Below, one piece after another: positions 50,739 through 59,235 of a DNA stretch of 64,000 nucleotides. Origin of the DNA: an uncultured Oscillospiraceae bacterium (lineage in GTDB: Bacteria > Bacillota > Clostridia > Oscillospirales > Acutalibacteraceae); contig CABULH010000001.1 of NCBI GenBank assembly GCA_902492455.1, positions 248,001-312,000 on the forward strand, read 5' to 3'. The position numbers and the translations under genes are program-made. The first letter of the stretch is position 1. Each line of letters begins with the position of its first letter. A model generated the notes under the pieces. That model saw nothing but the letters and a program-made list of their open reading frames with translations, was not told the DNA's origin and made no database searches.

Positions 50739-51214
50739 GTTGGGGTATTGTTTTTGCACTGCTGGGAGCCGCCATCGCCACGGCGTTTGCGGGTATCGGT
50801 TCTATCAAGGGCGTGGGCATGGCGGCAGAAGCCTCCATGGGCGTGCTGGCGGAGGATTCCTCCAAATTCGGCAAAATGCTGGTGCTGGTGCTGCTGCCCG
50901 GTACCCAGGGCCTCTACGGCTTTGTGGTGACCCTGTTCATGCTGCTGAATATCGGTATCCTGGGCGGTTCGGCGGATATCACCCTGTTTAAGGGCCTGCT
51001 TTATCTGGCGGCTTCTCTGCCTATTGGTATCGGCGGCATGATGTCCGGTATCGCCCAGGGACGTGCGGCGGTGTCCGGTATCTCCCTGGTGGCGAAAAAG
51101 CCGGGCGAATTTGCGAAAGCCATGGTTTCCACCACCCTGGTGGAAATCTACGCTCTGCTGGCCTTCCTGGTATCCCTGCTTTCCACCATCAACATCGGCA
51201 ACTTAGCCATTTGA
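50735..51214 (+). CDS. ntpK: V-type ATPase subunit K (rotor ring), Na+-type
   Basis: Membrane rotor subunit of 159 residues made of two hairpins. It shows LLPGTQGLYGF in the second helix, SGIAQGRAAVSGI in the third and TTLVEIYALLAF in the fourth. These carry the Leu, Thr, Gln, Gln and Glu that bind Na+ in Enterococcus hirae NtpK (L61, T64, Q65, Q110, E139). This points to sodium as coupling ion. There is one carboxylate per two hairpins, as in other V-type rings. GGGAGG precedes the ATG. Confidence 0.95.
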   Translation: MSWGIVFALLGAAIATAFAGIGSIKGVGMAAEASMGVLAEDSSKFGKMLVLVLLPGTQGLYGFVVTLFMLLNIGILGGSADITLFKGLLYLAASLPIGIGGMMSGIAQGRAAVSGISLVAKKPGEFAKAMVSTTLVEIYALLAFLVSLLSTINIGNLAI

Positions 51215-51251
51215 GGGATGCGGAAACCACAGGAAAGGCGGGAAACAGCGG

Positions 51252-51875
51252 ATGACGGAAGAGATCACGACAGCGGCCGGCAGAACCGGCGCGGAGGAAA
51301 TCCTGGCCCGCATCCTGGATAACGCCAGGCAGGCAGGAGAAAAGCTGCTGGCCGAGGCGAAGAAAAAAGCGGATCAGATTTTGGCGGACGCTGCGGTGCA
51401 GGCGGATGAGACGCGCCGCAAAACAACAGACGTTTATGCCGTGAAGGCGGAAGCGACGCTCCACGCGGCTAGGTCCGCAGCGGAGCTGGAGACCCGCAAC
51501 CGGCTGCTGAAAGAGCGGCGCAGCATCCTGGATGAGACGCTGAAGAAAACGGTCCTTCACTTGCAGACGCTGCCGGACGCGGCGTATTTTGAAGCCTTGT
51601 TGCCCTTGGCAGCGCGCAGCGCCCAACCGGGAGATGGCGTGCTTCTGCTGAACGATAAAGACCTCCGGCGGCTGCCGGCTGATTTTGAGCGCCGGCTGAA
51701 TGAGGCGCTGGAGCAAGGAAAACGTCTCACCGTCTCCCAACGGGCGGCGGCTATCGACGGCGGCTTCCTTCTGCAATACCAGGATATTGAGATGAACTGC
51801 AGCTTTTCCGCCTTGCTGGACGCCAGGCGGGAGGAGTTGGAGGATTTGGTGAATCGGATTTTATTCGGTTCCTGA
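51252..51875 (+). CDS. ntpE: V-type ATPase subunit E (peripheral stalk)
   Basis: Protein of 207 residues. A long N-terminal helix (GAEEILARILDNARQAGEKL, LAEAKKKADQILADAAVQAD) pairs with subunit G/H, and a C-terminal globular domain (SQRAAAIDGGFLLQYQDIEM, NCSFSALLDARREELEDLVN) contacts subunit B. GGAAAGGCGGG lies before the ATG. Confidence 0.92.
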   Translation: MTEEITTAAGRTGAEEILARILDNARQAGEKLLAEAKKKADQILADAAVQADETRRKTTDVYAVKAEATLHAARSAAELETRNRLLKERRSILDETLKKTVLHLQTLPDAAYFEALLPLAARSAQPGDGVLLLNDKDLRRLPADFERRLNEALEQGKRLTVSQRAAAIDGGFLLQYQDIEMNCSFSALLDARREELEDLVNRILFGS

Positions 51876-51910
51876 CAGGAAGCAGTTGGGACAGAAAGGA
51901 AGGGGAGCCT

Positions 51911-52885
51911 GTGGCGAATACCTCATACGCCTACGCCGTGGGCAATGTGCGTGCGCATGAAACCACCCTGCTTTCCCGGCAGGATTTGGATCAGCTGCTG
52001 GGAATCCGGGAGTCCGCCCGCTTAGCGGCTGCTCTGCAGGATAAGGGCTACGGTACGGAGGGCGGCGATATCGACACGCTGCTGAAGCAGGAGACGGATA
52101 AACTGTGGGAGTATCTTCGGGGCGTTACGCCGGATCTTTCCCTTTATAACGCCTTTCTTTACCGAAACGATTATCACAACGCAAAGGTGATTCTCAAAGG
52201 GGTGCTGAGGAACCGCCCATATGAGGGACTGCTGCTGCATCCTGGCACGGTGGAGCCGGCAGCGCTGGAAGCGGCGGTGAAGGAGAAGAAATATGCCCCG
52301 CTGCCCGCGCATATGCGGCAGGCGCTGGAACGCTCCTATCAGCTGCTGACGGAGACATCAGACACCCAGCGCAGCGATGCGGTACTGGATACCGCCGCCA
52401 TGGCCGCCATGCTGGCCGCGGCGGAAGAAACCCGGATTCCGATGCTGCTGGATTTGATGCGAACCACGGTGTTTTACAGTGATGTGAAGACGGCCCTGCG
52501 GGCCGCCCGTACCCGGCGTGGTGGGGAGTTCCTGGACCTGGCCCTCTGTCCGGTGGACAGACTGGAACTACCGGAACTAAAAAAGGCGGCGCTGACCGGT
52601 GAATCCGAGCTGATCGGCTATTTGGAGCAGAAGGATTTGTATAGTTCCCGGGAGGCCATGACCGCCTATCGGGAATCTCCCTCCGCTTTTGAAAAATGGG
52701 TGGATGACCGGCTGATGGAGATCGCGAGGCAGGGCCGCCGGGTCACCATGGGGCCGGAGGCGCTGATCGGTTATCTGCTGGGGAAGGAAACTGAGATCAA
52801 GGCAGTGCACATCCTGGCTTCCGGCCTGCGGGCCGGTCAGCCGGAGGAGGCCGTGCGGGAAAGGCTGAGGGAACTTTATGGTTAG
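51911..52885 (+). CDS. ntpC: V-type ATPase subunit C (central stalk base)
   Basis: All-helical protein of 324 residues: SYAYAVGNVRAHETTLLSRQ at the start, YRNDYHNAKVILKG, and IGYLLGKETEIKAVHILASG near the end, all typical of the V/A-type C/d subunit that joins the rotor ring to the stalk. The start is GTG 51911 with GAAGGGGAG upstream. Its stop overlaps the subunit F start by 8 bases. Confidence 0.95.
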   Translation: MANTSYAYAVGNVRAHETTLLSRQDLDQLLGIRESARLAAALQDKGYGTEGGDIDTLLKQETDKLWEYLRGVTPDLSLYNAFLYRNDYHNAKVILKGVLRNRPYEGLLLHPGTVEPAALEAAVKEKKYAPLPAHMRQALERSYQLLTETSDTQRSDAVLDTAAMAAMLAAAEETRIPMLLDLMRTTVFYSDVKTALRAARTRRGGEFLDLALCPVDRLELPELKKAALTGESELIGYLEQKDLYSSREAMTAYRESPSAFEKWVDDRLMEIARQGRRVTMGPEALIGYLLGKETEIKAVHILASGLRAGQPEEAVRERLRELYG

Positions 52886-53192
52886 AATAGCCGTGCTGGG
52901 CGATACCGAAAGCATCAAGGGCTTCGCCGCCGTGGGGCTGGATATTTACCCCTGCGACGATCCGCAAGAGGCGGCCCGCCGGTTCCGCAGCCTCACCGGC
53001 GGGGAATACGGTGTGATTTATGTCACGGAAGAGCTGTATACCTTGCTGGACAAGGAAATCAAGAAGCTGGATGAGCAGCCCCTGCCTGCCGTGATTCCCA
53101 TTCCGGGACTGACGGGCAACACAGGAATCGGTCTTCGCCGCCTCAGCGAATCGGTGGAACGCGCCGTGGGATCGGATATCATCTTCGGCTGA
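52878..53192 (+). CDS. ntpG: V-type ATPase subunit F
   Basis: Protein of 104 residues with a Rossmann-like fold: MVRIAVLGDTESIKGFAAVG, then YGVIYVTEELYTLLDKEIKK and LPAVIPIPGLTGNTGIGLRR. It binds subunit D in the central shaft. Translationally coupled to subunit C by overlap. Confidence 0.93.
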   Translation: MVRIAVLGDTESIKGFAAVGLDIYPCDDPQEAARRFRSLTGGEYGVIYVTEELYTLLDKEIKKLDEQPLPAVIPIPGLTGNTGIGLRRLSESVERAVGSDIIFG

Positions 53193-53239
53193 GAGACGAC
53201 GCCGGAGCAGGCAATAACCGGAAAGGAATGGTCATCAGA

Positions 53240-55015
53240 ATGACAACGGGAACCATCACCAAGGTAGCCGGACCGCTGGTTATCGCGGAAGGGATGCGGG
53301 ACGCCAATATGTTTGACGTAGTCCGCGTCAGTGAGCAGCGGCTGATTGGGGAAATCATCGAGATGCACGGGGACCGGGCATCCATTCAGGTATATGAGGA
53401 GACCTCCGGTCTGGGACCGGGGGAGAAGGTGGAATCCACCGGTATTCCCCTGAGCGTGGAGCTGGGGCCGGGGCTGATCGGTTCCATCTTCGACGGGATT
53501 CAGCGGCCGCTGGCGGAGATTATGCGGGTCAGCGGCGCCAATCTGCAGCGGGGGGTGGACGTGCCCTCCCTGGATCGGCAGAGGACCTGGCATTTCCTGC
53601 CCCAAGCGGCAGTGGGGGATGAGGTGCACGGCGGCGATACCCTGGGCGTGGTCCAGGAGACCGCTGTGGTGCGGCATAAAATCATGGTGCCCAACGGCTT
53701 GATCGGCAAGGTGAAATCCATCCGGGAAGGCGAATTCACGGTGGAGGACACGGTCTGCGTCGTTGAATCCGCCAACGGCGGGGACATTCCGGTGAAGCTG
53801 ATGCAGACCTGGCCGGTCCGGGTGGGCCGTCCTTATAAACAGAAGCTGTCCCCGGATATTCCCCTTACCACCGGTCAGCGGGTCATCGACACCCTGTTCC
53901 CCATTGCCAAGGGTGGTGTGGCCGCTGTGCCCGGCCCCTTCGGCTCCGGCAAGACGGTGGTGCAGCACCAGCTGGCCAAATGGGCGGCGGCGGATATCAT
54001 TGTATATATCGGCTGCGGCGAGCGGGGCAATGAAATGACCGACGTGCTCAATGAGTTCCCGGAGCTGAAGGATCCCCGTACCGGCAATTCCCTGATGGAG
54101 CGGACAGTGCTCATCGCCAACACTTCCGATATGCCGGTGGCGGCCCGGGAAGCCTCCATCTATACCGGCATCACCATCGCTGAATATTTCCGGGATATGG
54201 GCTATACCGTGGCTTTGATGGCGGATTCCACCTCCCGCTGGGCGGAGGCGCTGCGGGAGATGTCCGGCCGACTGGAGGAGATGCCGGGTGAGGAAGGCTA
54301 TCCCGCCTATTTGGGCAGCCGTCTGGCTCAGTTCTACGAGCGGGCGGGCCGGGTGATTGTCAACGGATCGGAAGGAGTGGAAGGCGCGCTGTCGGTGATC
54401 GGGGCGGTGTCTCCTCCCGGCGGTGATATTTCTGAGCCGGTTTCTCAGGCTACCCTGCGGATCGTCAAGGTGTTCTGGGGCCTGGATGCATCGCTGGCCT
54501 ATAAACGACATTTCCCGGCCATTAACTGGCTTACCAGTTATTCTCTTTATGCCGATTCCCTGGCTCCCTGGTTCAATGAAAACGTCCGGGACGATTGGAC
54601 CCAGCTGCGGGGCCGCCTGATGGCGATGCTCCAGGAGGAAGCGGAGCTGGAAGAGATCGTCAAGCTGGTGGGGATGGACGCCCTGTCCGCTCCCGACCGG
54701 TTGAAGCTGGAAGCCGCCCGGTCCATCCGGGAGGATTACCTCCATCAAAACGCCTTCCATGAGGTGGACACCTATACCTCGCTGGATAAGCAATACCTGA
54801 TGATGACTGCTATACTCGGCTTTTATGACAGGGCAGTGGATGCGCTGCAGAAAGGGCTGGATATCGATACGGTAGTGGCTCTGCCCGCCCGGGAGCGGAT
54901 CGGCCGTCTCAAATATGCTCCGGAGGAGCAGGCGGCGGACGAATTCTCCCACTGTATGGCGATGCTGGAAGAGGAAATCCGGCAGGCGCTGGAAAGCGCG
55001 GCGGAAGAGGAATAA
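53240..55015 (+). CDS. ntpA: V-type ATPase subunit A (catalytic)
   Basis: Catalytic subunit of 591 residues: GTITKVAGPLVIAEGMRDAN, the A-specific non-homologous insert (about 110-200), Walker A GPFGSGKTVVQHQLAK near 233, the catalytic Glu in YIGCGERGNEMTDVL, Walker B-type VALMADSTSRWAEALREMSG, and EEGYPAYLGSRLAQFYERAG. ATG 53240 follows GGAAAGGAATGG. Full length. Confidence 0.97.
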   Translation: MTTGTITKVAGPLVIAEGMRDANMFDVVRVSEQRLIGEIIEMHGDRASIQVYEETSGLGPGEKVESTGIPLSVELGPGLIGSIFDGIQRPLAEIMRVSGANLQRGVDVPSLDRQRTWHFLPQAAVGDEVHGGDTLGVVQETAVVRHKIMVPNGLIGKVKSIREGEFTVEDTVCVVESANGGDIPVKLMQTWPVRVGRPYKQKLSPDIPLTTGQRVIDTLFPIAKGGVAAVPGPFGSGKTVVQHQLAKWAAADIIVYIGCGERGNEMTDVLNEFPELKDPRTGNSLMERTVLIANTSDMPVAAREASIYTGITIAEYFRDMGYTVALMADSTSRWAEALREMSGRLEEMPGEEGYPAYLGSRLAQFYERAGRVIVNGSEGVEGALSVIGAVSPPGGDISEPVSQATLRIVKVFWGLDASLAYKRHFPAINWLTSYSLYADSLAPWFNENVRDDWTQLRGRLMAMLQEEAELEEIVKLVGMDALSAPDRLKLEAARSIREDYLHQNAFHEVDTYTSLDKQYLMMTAILGFYDRAVDALQKGLDIDTVVALPARERIGRLKYAPEEQAADEFSHCMAMLEEEIRQALESAAEEE

Positions 55016-55062
55016 CCCGGATATTGCGGGCACAACCGATAGAAGGCCCCGGAAAGGATTGG

Positions 55063-56454
55063 ATGCAAGTGCCGAAGGAATACAGAACCATACGGGAGGT
55101 CGCCGGGCCGCTGATGATGATCGGCGGCGTGGAGAATGTGAAATACAACGAGCTGGGGGAGATCGAGCTGCCCAGCGGAGAAAAACGCCGCTGCCGGGTG
55201 CTGGAAATCGATGGGGAAAACGCCCTGGTCCAGCTGTTTGAAAGCGCGGCGGGTATCAATTTGGCGGAGTCCAAGGTGCGGTTTCTCGGCCGTTCCATGG
55301 AGCTGCCGGTGTCGCCGGATATGCTTTCCCGAGTGTTTGACGGCCTGGGCCGGCCTATCGACGGCGGCCCGGAGCTGATTCCGGAAAAACGGCTGGATGT
55401 CAACGGTACCCCGATGAATCCCGCCGCCCGGAACTATCCCCAGGAATTTATTCAAACGGGCGTGTCCGCCATTGACGGGCTGAATACCCTGGTGCGGGGG
55501 CAGAAGCTGCCGATTTTCTCTGCATCCGGCCTGCCCCATGCCAACCTGGCGGCTCAGATCGCCCGTCAAGCCACCGTGCGTTCCGACGGTGAGGGGGAGA
55601 AAGCCCCCTTTGCCGTGGTGTTCGCCGCCATGGGCATCACCTTTGAGGAATCCAATTATTTTGTGGAATCCTTCCGGGAAACCGGGGCCATCGACCGCAC
55701 GGTGATGTTTGTCAACCTGGCGAATGATCCTGCCATCGAGCGGATCGCCACCCCGAAAATGGCCCTTACCGCGGCGGAGTATCTGGCCTTTGACCTGGGG
55801 ATGCAGGTGCTGGTGATTATGACCGACATCACCAACTATGCCGACGCACTGCGGGAGGTATCCGCCGCCCGCAAGGAGGTCCCCGGCCGCCGGGGCTATC
55901 CGGGCTATATGTATACCGATCTGGCGACCCTGTACGAACGGGCGGGACGCAAAAAAGGAAAGGATGGTTCCATCACCCTGATTCCCATCCTCACCATGCC
56001 GGAGGACGACAAAACCCATCCGATTCCCGACCTGACCGGTTATATCACCGAGGGACAGATTATCCTTTCCCGGGAGTTGTACCGCAAGGGAATCGCGCCG
56101 CCCATCGACGTGCTGCCCTCCCTGTCCCGGCTTAAGGACAAGGGCATCGGCAAAGGCCGCACCAGAGAAGATCACGCCAGCACCATGAATCAGCTCTTCG
56201 CCGCCTATGCCCGGGGCAAAGACGCTAAGGAGCTGATGGTGATTTTGGGCGAGGCCGCCCTGACGGATATCGATAAGAAGTATGCGGCGTTTGCCGACCG
56301 GTTCGAGCGGGAGTATGTTAACCAGGGCTACGATGCCAACCGCAGCATTGAAGAGACGCTGGATCTTGGCTGGCGGCTGCTGTCCATCCTGCCCCGCAGT
56401 GAGCTCAAGCGAATCGGCGACGATATGCTGGACAGGTATTATGGCAAGGTGTAA
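55063..56454 (+). CDS. ntpB: V-type ATPase subunit B
   Basis: Nucleotide-binding regulatory subunit of 463 residues without a P-loop: REVAGPLMMIGGVENVKYNE, GRSMELPVSPDMLSRVFDGL, TGVSAIDGLNTLVRGQKLPI, SASGLPHANLAAQIARQ, and RRGYPGYMYTDLATLYERAG. GGAAAGGATTGG is directly upstream of ATG 55063; 13 upstream codons of open frame were discarded. Confidence 0.97.
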   Translation: MQVPKEYRTIREVAGPLMMIGGVENVKYNELGEIELPSGEKRRCRVLEIDGENALVQLFESAAGINLAESKVRFLGRSMELPVSPDMLSRVFDGLGRPIDGGPELIPEKRLDVNGTPMNPAARNYPQEFIQTGVSAIDGLNTLVRGQKLPIFSASGLPHANLAAQIARQATVRSDGEGEKAPFAVVFAAMGITFEESNYFVESFRETGAIDRTVMFVNLANDPAIERIATPKMALTAAEYLAFDLGMQVLVIMTDITNYADALREVSAARKEVPGRRGYPGYMYTDLATLYERAGRKKGKDGSITLIPILTMPEDDKTHPIPDLTGYITEGQIILSRELYRKGIAPPIDVLPSLSRLKDKGIGKGRTREDHASTMNQLFAAYARGKDAKELMVILGEAALTDIDKKYAAFADRFEREYVNQGYDANRSIEETLDLGWRLLSILPRSELKRIGDDMLDRYYGKV

Positions 56455-56475
56455 CCGAAGGGAGGGGAACGGCCT

Positions 56476-57126
56476 GTGGCGGTGATGAATGTCAATCCCA
56501 CCCGCATGGAACTGACGCGGCTCAAGAAGCAGCTCAGCACCGCCATGCGGGGGCACAAGCTGCTGAAGGATAAACGGGACGAGCTGATGCGCCAGTTCCT
56601 CGACATGGTGCGGGAAAACAAGACGCTGCGGGAGCAGGTGGAAGCCGGTTTGCAGGAGGCCAATAACCACTTCATGCTTGCCAGTTCGGTGATGAAAAAG
56701 GAAGCGCTGGACGAGGCGCTGCTGGCGCCCAAGCAAGAGGCTTATCTGGAGGTGGGTTCCCGCAATGTGATGAGTGTGGATATCCCCGTTTTCTCGGTGA
56801 CCACCCGCACGGCGGATATGGCGGATATCTATGCTTATGGATTCGCTTTCACCTCCTTTGAGCTGGATGACGCGGTGCTGCGCCTGAGTGAATTGCTGCC
56901 TGTCATGCTGCGGCTGGCGGAGGTGGAGAAATCCACCCAGCTGCTGGCTGCGGAGATTGAGAAAACCCGGCGGCGGGTGAATGCTCTGGAACATGTGATG
57001 ATTCCGCGATTGCAGGAAACCATCCGCTTCATCACCATGAAGCTGGAGGAAAACGAGCGTTCCAGCCGTACCCGACTGATGAAAGTCAAGGATATGATGC
57101 TGGAAAAGGCGCACCATTATCATTAA
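56476..57126 (+). CDS. ntpD: V-type ATPase subunit D (central shaft)
   Basis: Coiled-coil protein of 216 residues: NVNPTRMELTRLKKQLSTAM, RGHKLLKDKRDELMRQFLDM and KTRRRVNALEHVMIPRLQET-type C-terminal helix with RRRVNALEHVMIPRLQ. It is the rotating shaft inside the A3B3 head. GTG 56476 follows GGGAGGGG. Last gene of the operon; a terminator follows. Confidence 0.96.
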   Translation: MAVMNVNPTRMELTRLKKQLSTAMRGHKLLKDKRDELMRQFLDMVRENKTLREQVEAGLQEANNHFMLASSVMKKEALDEALLAPKQEAYLEVGSRNVMSVDIPVFSVTTRTADMADIYAYGFAFTSFELDDAVLRLSELLPVMLRLAEVEKSTQLLAAEIEKTRRRVNALEHVMIPRLQETIRFITMKLEENERSSRTRLMKVKDMMLEKAHHYH

Positions 57127-57133
57127 GAAAACG

Positions 57134-57175
57134 ACCGTCTTCTGGAGTCTTTTCGGACTGCGGAAGACGGTTTTG
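57134..57175 (+). terminator. Terminator of the V-ATPase operon
   Basis: ACCGTCTTC pairs with GAAGACGGT around an inner AGTC/GACT stem, followed by TTTGTTGTT. Confidence 0.8.
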
Positions 57176-57179
57176 TTGT

Positions 57180-57357
57180 TGGATAAAAACGCGAACCCCA
57201 AGTGAACAGGAAAATCCTGGTACTTTCGCGCTGGAAAATCTCTTGAAAAAAGAGAGAAATATGGTAAAATAGAGGTAAAACGGGATGGAAACAGAGTGTT
57301 TTTACGTATCGGCTGAACTTCCCCGGAATGGCACAGAGGTTTTTGTTTGCTTTTGCT
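57180..57357 (+). promoter_or_regulatory. CRISPR leader with promoter
   Basis: It begins GCGAACCCCAAGTGAACAGG, a GCGAACC-type leader start common for type I-C arrays. It contains TTGAAA (57243-57248), a 16-base spacer and TAAAAT (57265-57270), giving a transcript start about 80 bases before the first repeat. The segment just before repeat 1 is T-rich (TTTTTGTTTGCTTTTGCT). Confidence 0.75.
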
Positions 57358-58261
57358 GTCGCTCTCCGTGAGGAGAGCGTGGATCGAAATTTTTACTTTC
57401 TTCCTTTGTTGCCCTTCGTTTGCCGTCGCTCTCCGTGAGGAGAGCGTGGATCGAAATCATGACAAATTGAATAATCTCGGGAGTGGCGTCAGTCGCTCTC
57501 CGTGAGGAGAGCGTGGATCGAAATCGGTATATATTACGTGTTGCGTAGTATCGCTGCGGTCGCTCTCCGTGAGGAGAGCGTGGATCGAAATCTCTCTCCC
57601 CTTGTGATATTTTCCACGCAATCAGTCGCTCTCCGTGAGGAGAGCGTGGATCGAAATATTGAAATCAAAATCCAGATCATCAGATGAAAAAGTCGCTCTC
57701 CGTGAGGAGAGCGTGGATCGAAATGCGTATCCGGATCGGTCTTTTTCTTTGGCATACAGTCGCTCTCCGTGAGGAGAGCGTGGATCGAAATAAGAAAGAA
57801 TAAAAGTAGCAAGAACAAGAATTGGAGTCGCTCTCCGTGAGGAGAGCGTGGATCGAAATGTTGCGCCATTTTTGACAAAATCCAAATGACTGCAGTCGCT
57901 CTCCGTGAGGAGAGCGTGGATCGAAATAACCTTATATGGTGATGGTATTGTAAATGATACCGTCGCTCTCCGTGAGGAGAGCGTGGATCGAAATGCCAAA
58001 CTGGGCAGTGATATGCGCAAGCCGGACGTCGCTCTCCGTGAGGAGAGCGTGGATCGAAATTTTGTCCAGTTGCGATTGACGGCCAGATCACTAGCGTCGC
58101 TCTCCGTGAGGAGAGCGTGGATCGAAAATCCGGCGTGGTAGATGCTTTTGTGACCCCATTTGGTCGCTCTCCGTGAGGAGAGCGTGGATCGAAATGGGCT
58201 GAAGGGCCTCATGGAAACCAACAAGAAGGTCGCTCTCCGCGAGGAGAGCGTGGGTTGAAGA
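57358..58261 (+). CRISPR. CRISPR array, type I-C-like, 14 repeats and 13 spacers
   Basis: The 33-nt repeat starts GTCGCTCTCC and ends GTGGATCGAAAT, with a hairpin CGCTCTCC/GGAGAGCG; this is the I-C repeat class. Repeat starts: 57358, 57425, 57492, 57559, 57625, 57692, 57759, 57827, 57895, 57962, 58028, 58096, 58163, 58229. Spacers are 33-35 nt and all differ. Repeats 1-11 and 13 are identical; repeat 12 ends in A in place of T; repeat 14 has several changes (CGCGAGG, GGGTTGAAG), as expected at the leader-distal end. No cas gene lies in the window on either side. Confidence 0.98.
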
Positions 58262-58295
58262 GCCAAGATCGGACATATGCCGCATTTTGAAAGAA

Positions 58296-58340
58296 AGAGA
58301 CCGCAGAACCAGCAGTCGCTGGCTCCACGGTCTCTTTTTG
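58296..58340 (+). terminator. Terminator beyond the CRISPR array
   Basis: AGAGACCG pairs with CGGTCTCT around a 25-base loop, then TTTTG. On the minus strand TTTCTTTC follows, so it may also end the convergent kinase gene. Confidence 0.75.
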
Positions 58341-58371
58341 TATTGACTTCTATCCAATCGGTTTAACGAAT

Positions 58372-58998
58372 TTATCCCTCTTTCCGGTCGGCAAAGGAAA
58401 GAATCAATGCGGCTGTACCGTCGATTCCCACTGCGCCGCTGTCCACCGAGAGATGATAACTGTCCGCTGCGCTCCACTTTTTATTGGTGTAGAAATTGTA
58501 ATAATTGGCCCGCTTTTTGTCCGTGCGGTTGATCATATCTTCCGCTTCTTTAGCAGAAATGGAATGCCTTTCCATAATCCGCTTGACCCGCTTTTTGATA
58601 TCCGCGTGAATGAACACATTTACCAGATGTGGGTAACTAGCCAGAGCGTAATCGGCACAGCGTCCGACAATAACACAGCCGCCATCCTTTTCCGCAATAG
58701 CCTTAATGGTATCAAACTGGGCGAGAAAAACCTTGTGGTGAATGGGCAGATTGATATAGGCCGCACTGGTGTTACCCATGGCATAGGTGCCCATGGAGAG
58801 GGAATAGAGCAGGCTGTTGGTGGGTTTTTCATCGTAATTTTCGAATACTTCCTCACTCATCCCGCTGGCCTTGGCAGACATGGTGAGCAATTCCTTATCG
58901 TAAAAAGGAATATCCAGTTTATCCGCCAATAGTTGGCCGATTTCCCTGCCTCCGCTGCCATACTGCCGTCCGATGGTGATAATGGTATTCCTGTTCAT
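58372..58998 (-). CDS. Cytidylate kinase-like family protein
   Basis: P-loop protein of 208 residues: IITIGRQYGSGGREIGQLLA near 6 (modified Walker A), DIPFYDKELLTMSAKASGMS, VGRCADYALASYPHLVNVFI, and RIMERHSISAKEAEDMINRT with KKRANYYNFYTNKKW. The family (AAA_26-like, named cytidylate kinase-like) is abundant in gut Clostridia, distinct from Cmk, and of unproven substrate. ATG 58998 has AAAGG 10 bases upstream. Confidence 0.85.
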   Translation of the reverse strand: MNRNTIITIGRQYGSGGREIGQLLADKLDIPFYDKELLTMSAKASGMSEEVFENYDEKPTNSLLYSLSMGTYAMGNTSAAYINLPIHHKVFLAQFDTIKAIAEKDGGCVIVGRCADYALASYPHLVNVFIHADIKKRVKRIMERHSISAKEAEDMINRTDKKRANYYNFYTNKKWSAADSYHLSVDSGAVGIDGTAALILSFADRKEG

Positions 58999-59169
58999 TG
59001 CGTTCACACCTTTCGGAATTTGTTTCATTGGTTTTAGCATGGGCGCTCTCTATGGATAGTATACAACATTATCTGTAAAAAGTATAGGATGATTTGTTAA
59101 CTTTATTTCGACAACGAGAAAGAAACAATAGCAGCGGTAAATTTTTTCGCACAAGCTCCTGCCTGAGAC

Positions 59170-59197
59170 TTGCATTTTTCGCTAAAGTTGTTATACT
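59170..59197 (+). promoter_or_regulatory. sigma-A promoter of the Crp/Fnr gene
   Basis: TTGCAT, a 16-base spacer and TATACT, 38 bases before the ATG. An imperfect TGTCTCATTTGGGACA palindrome lies just downstream (59204-59219) and may be an autoregulatory site. Confidence 0.6.
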
Positions 59198-59235
59198 ATA
59201 AGTGTCTCATTTGGGACAGATTTGGAGGGTGATCC

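Noticed and set aside
53018..57201. Two long open frames antisense to V-ATPase subunits A, B and D
   Set aside because: Shadows of highly conserved GC-rich genes; rich in His, Gln and Arg with no domain.
57502..58477. Open frames inside the CRISPR array
   Set aside because: They repeat the same 11 residues because they translate the CRISPR repeat.
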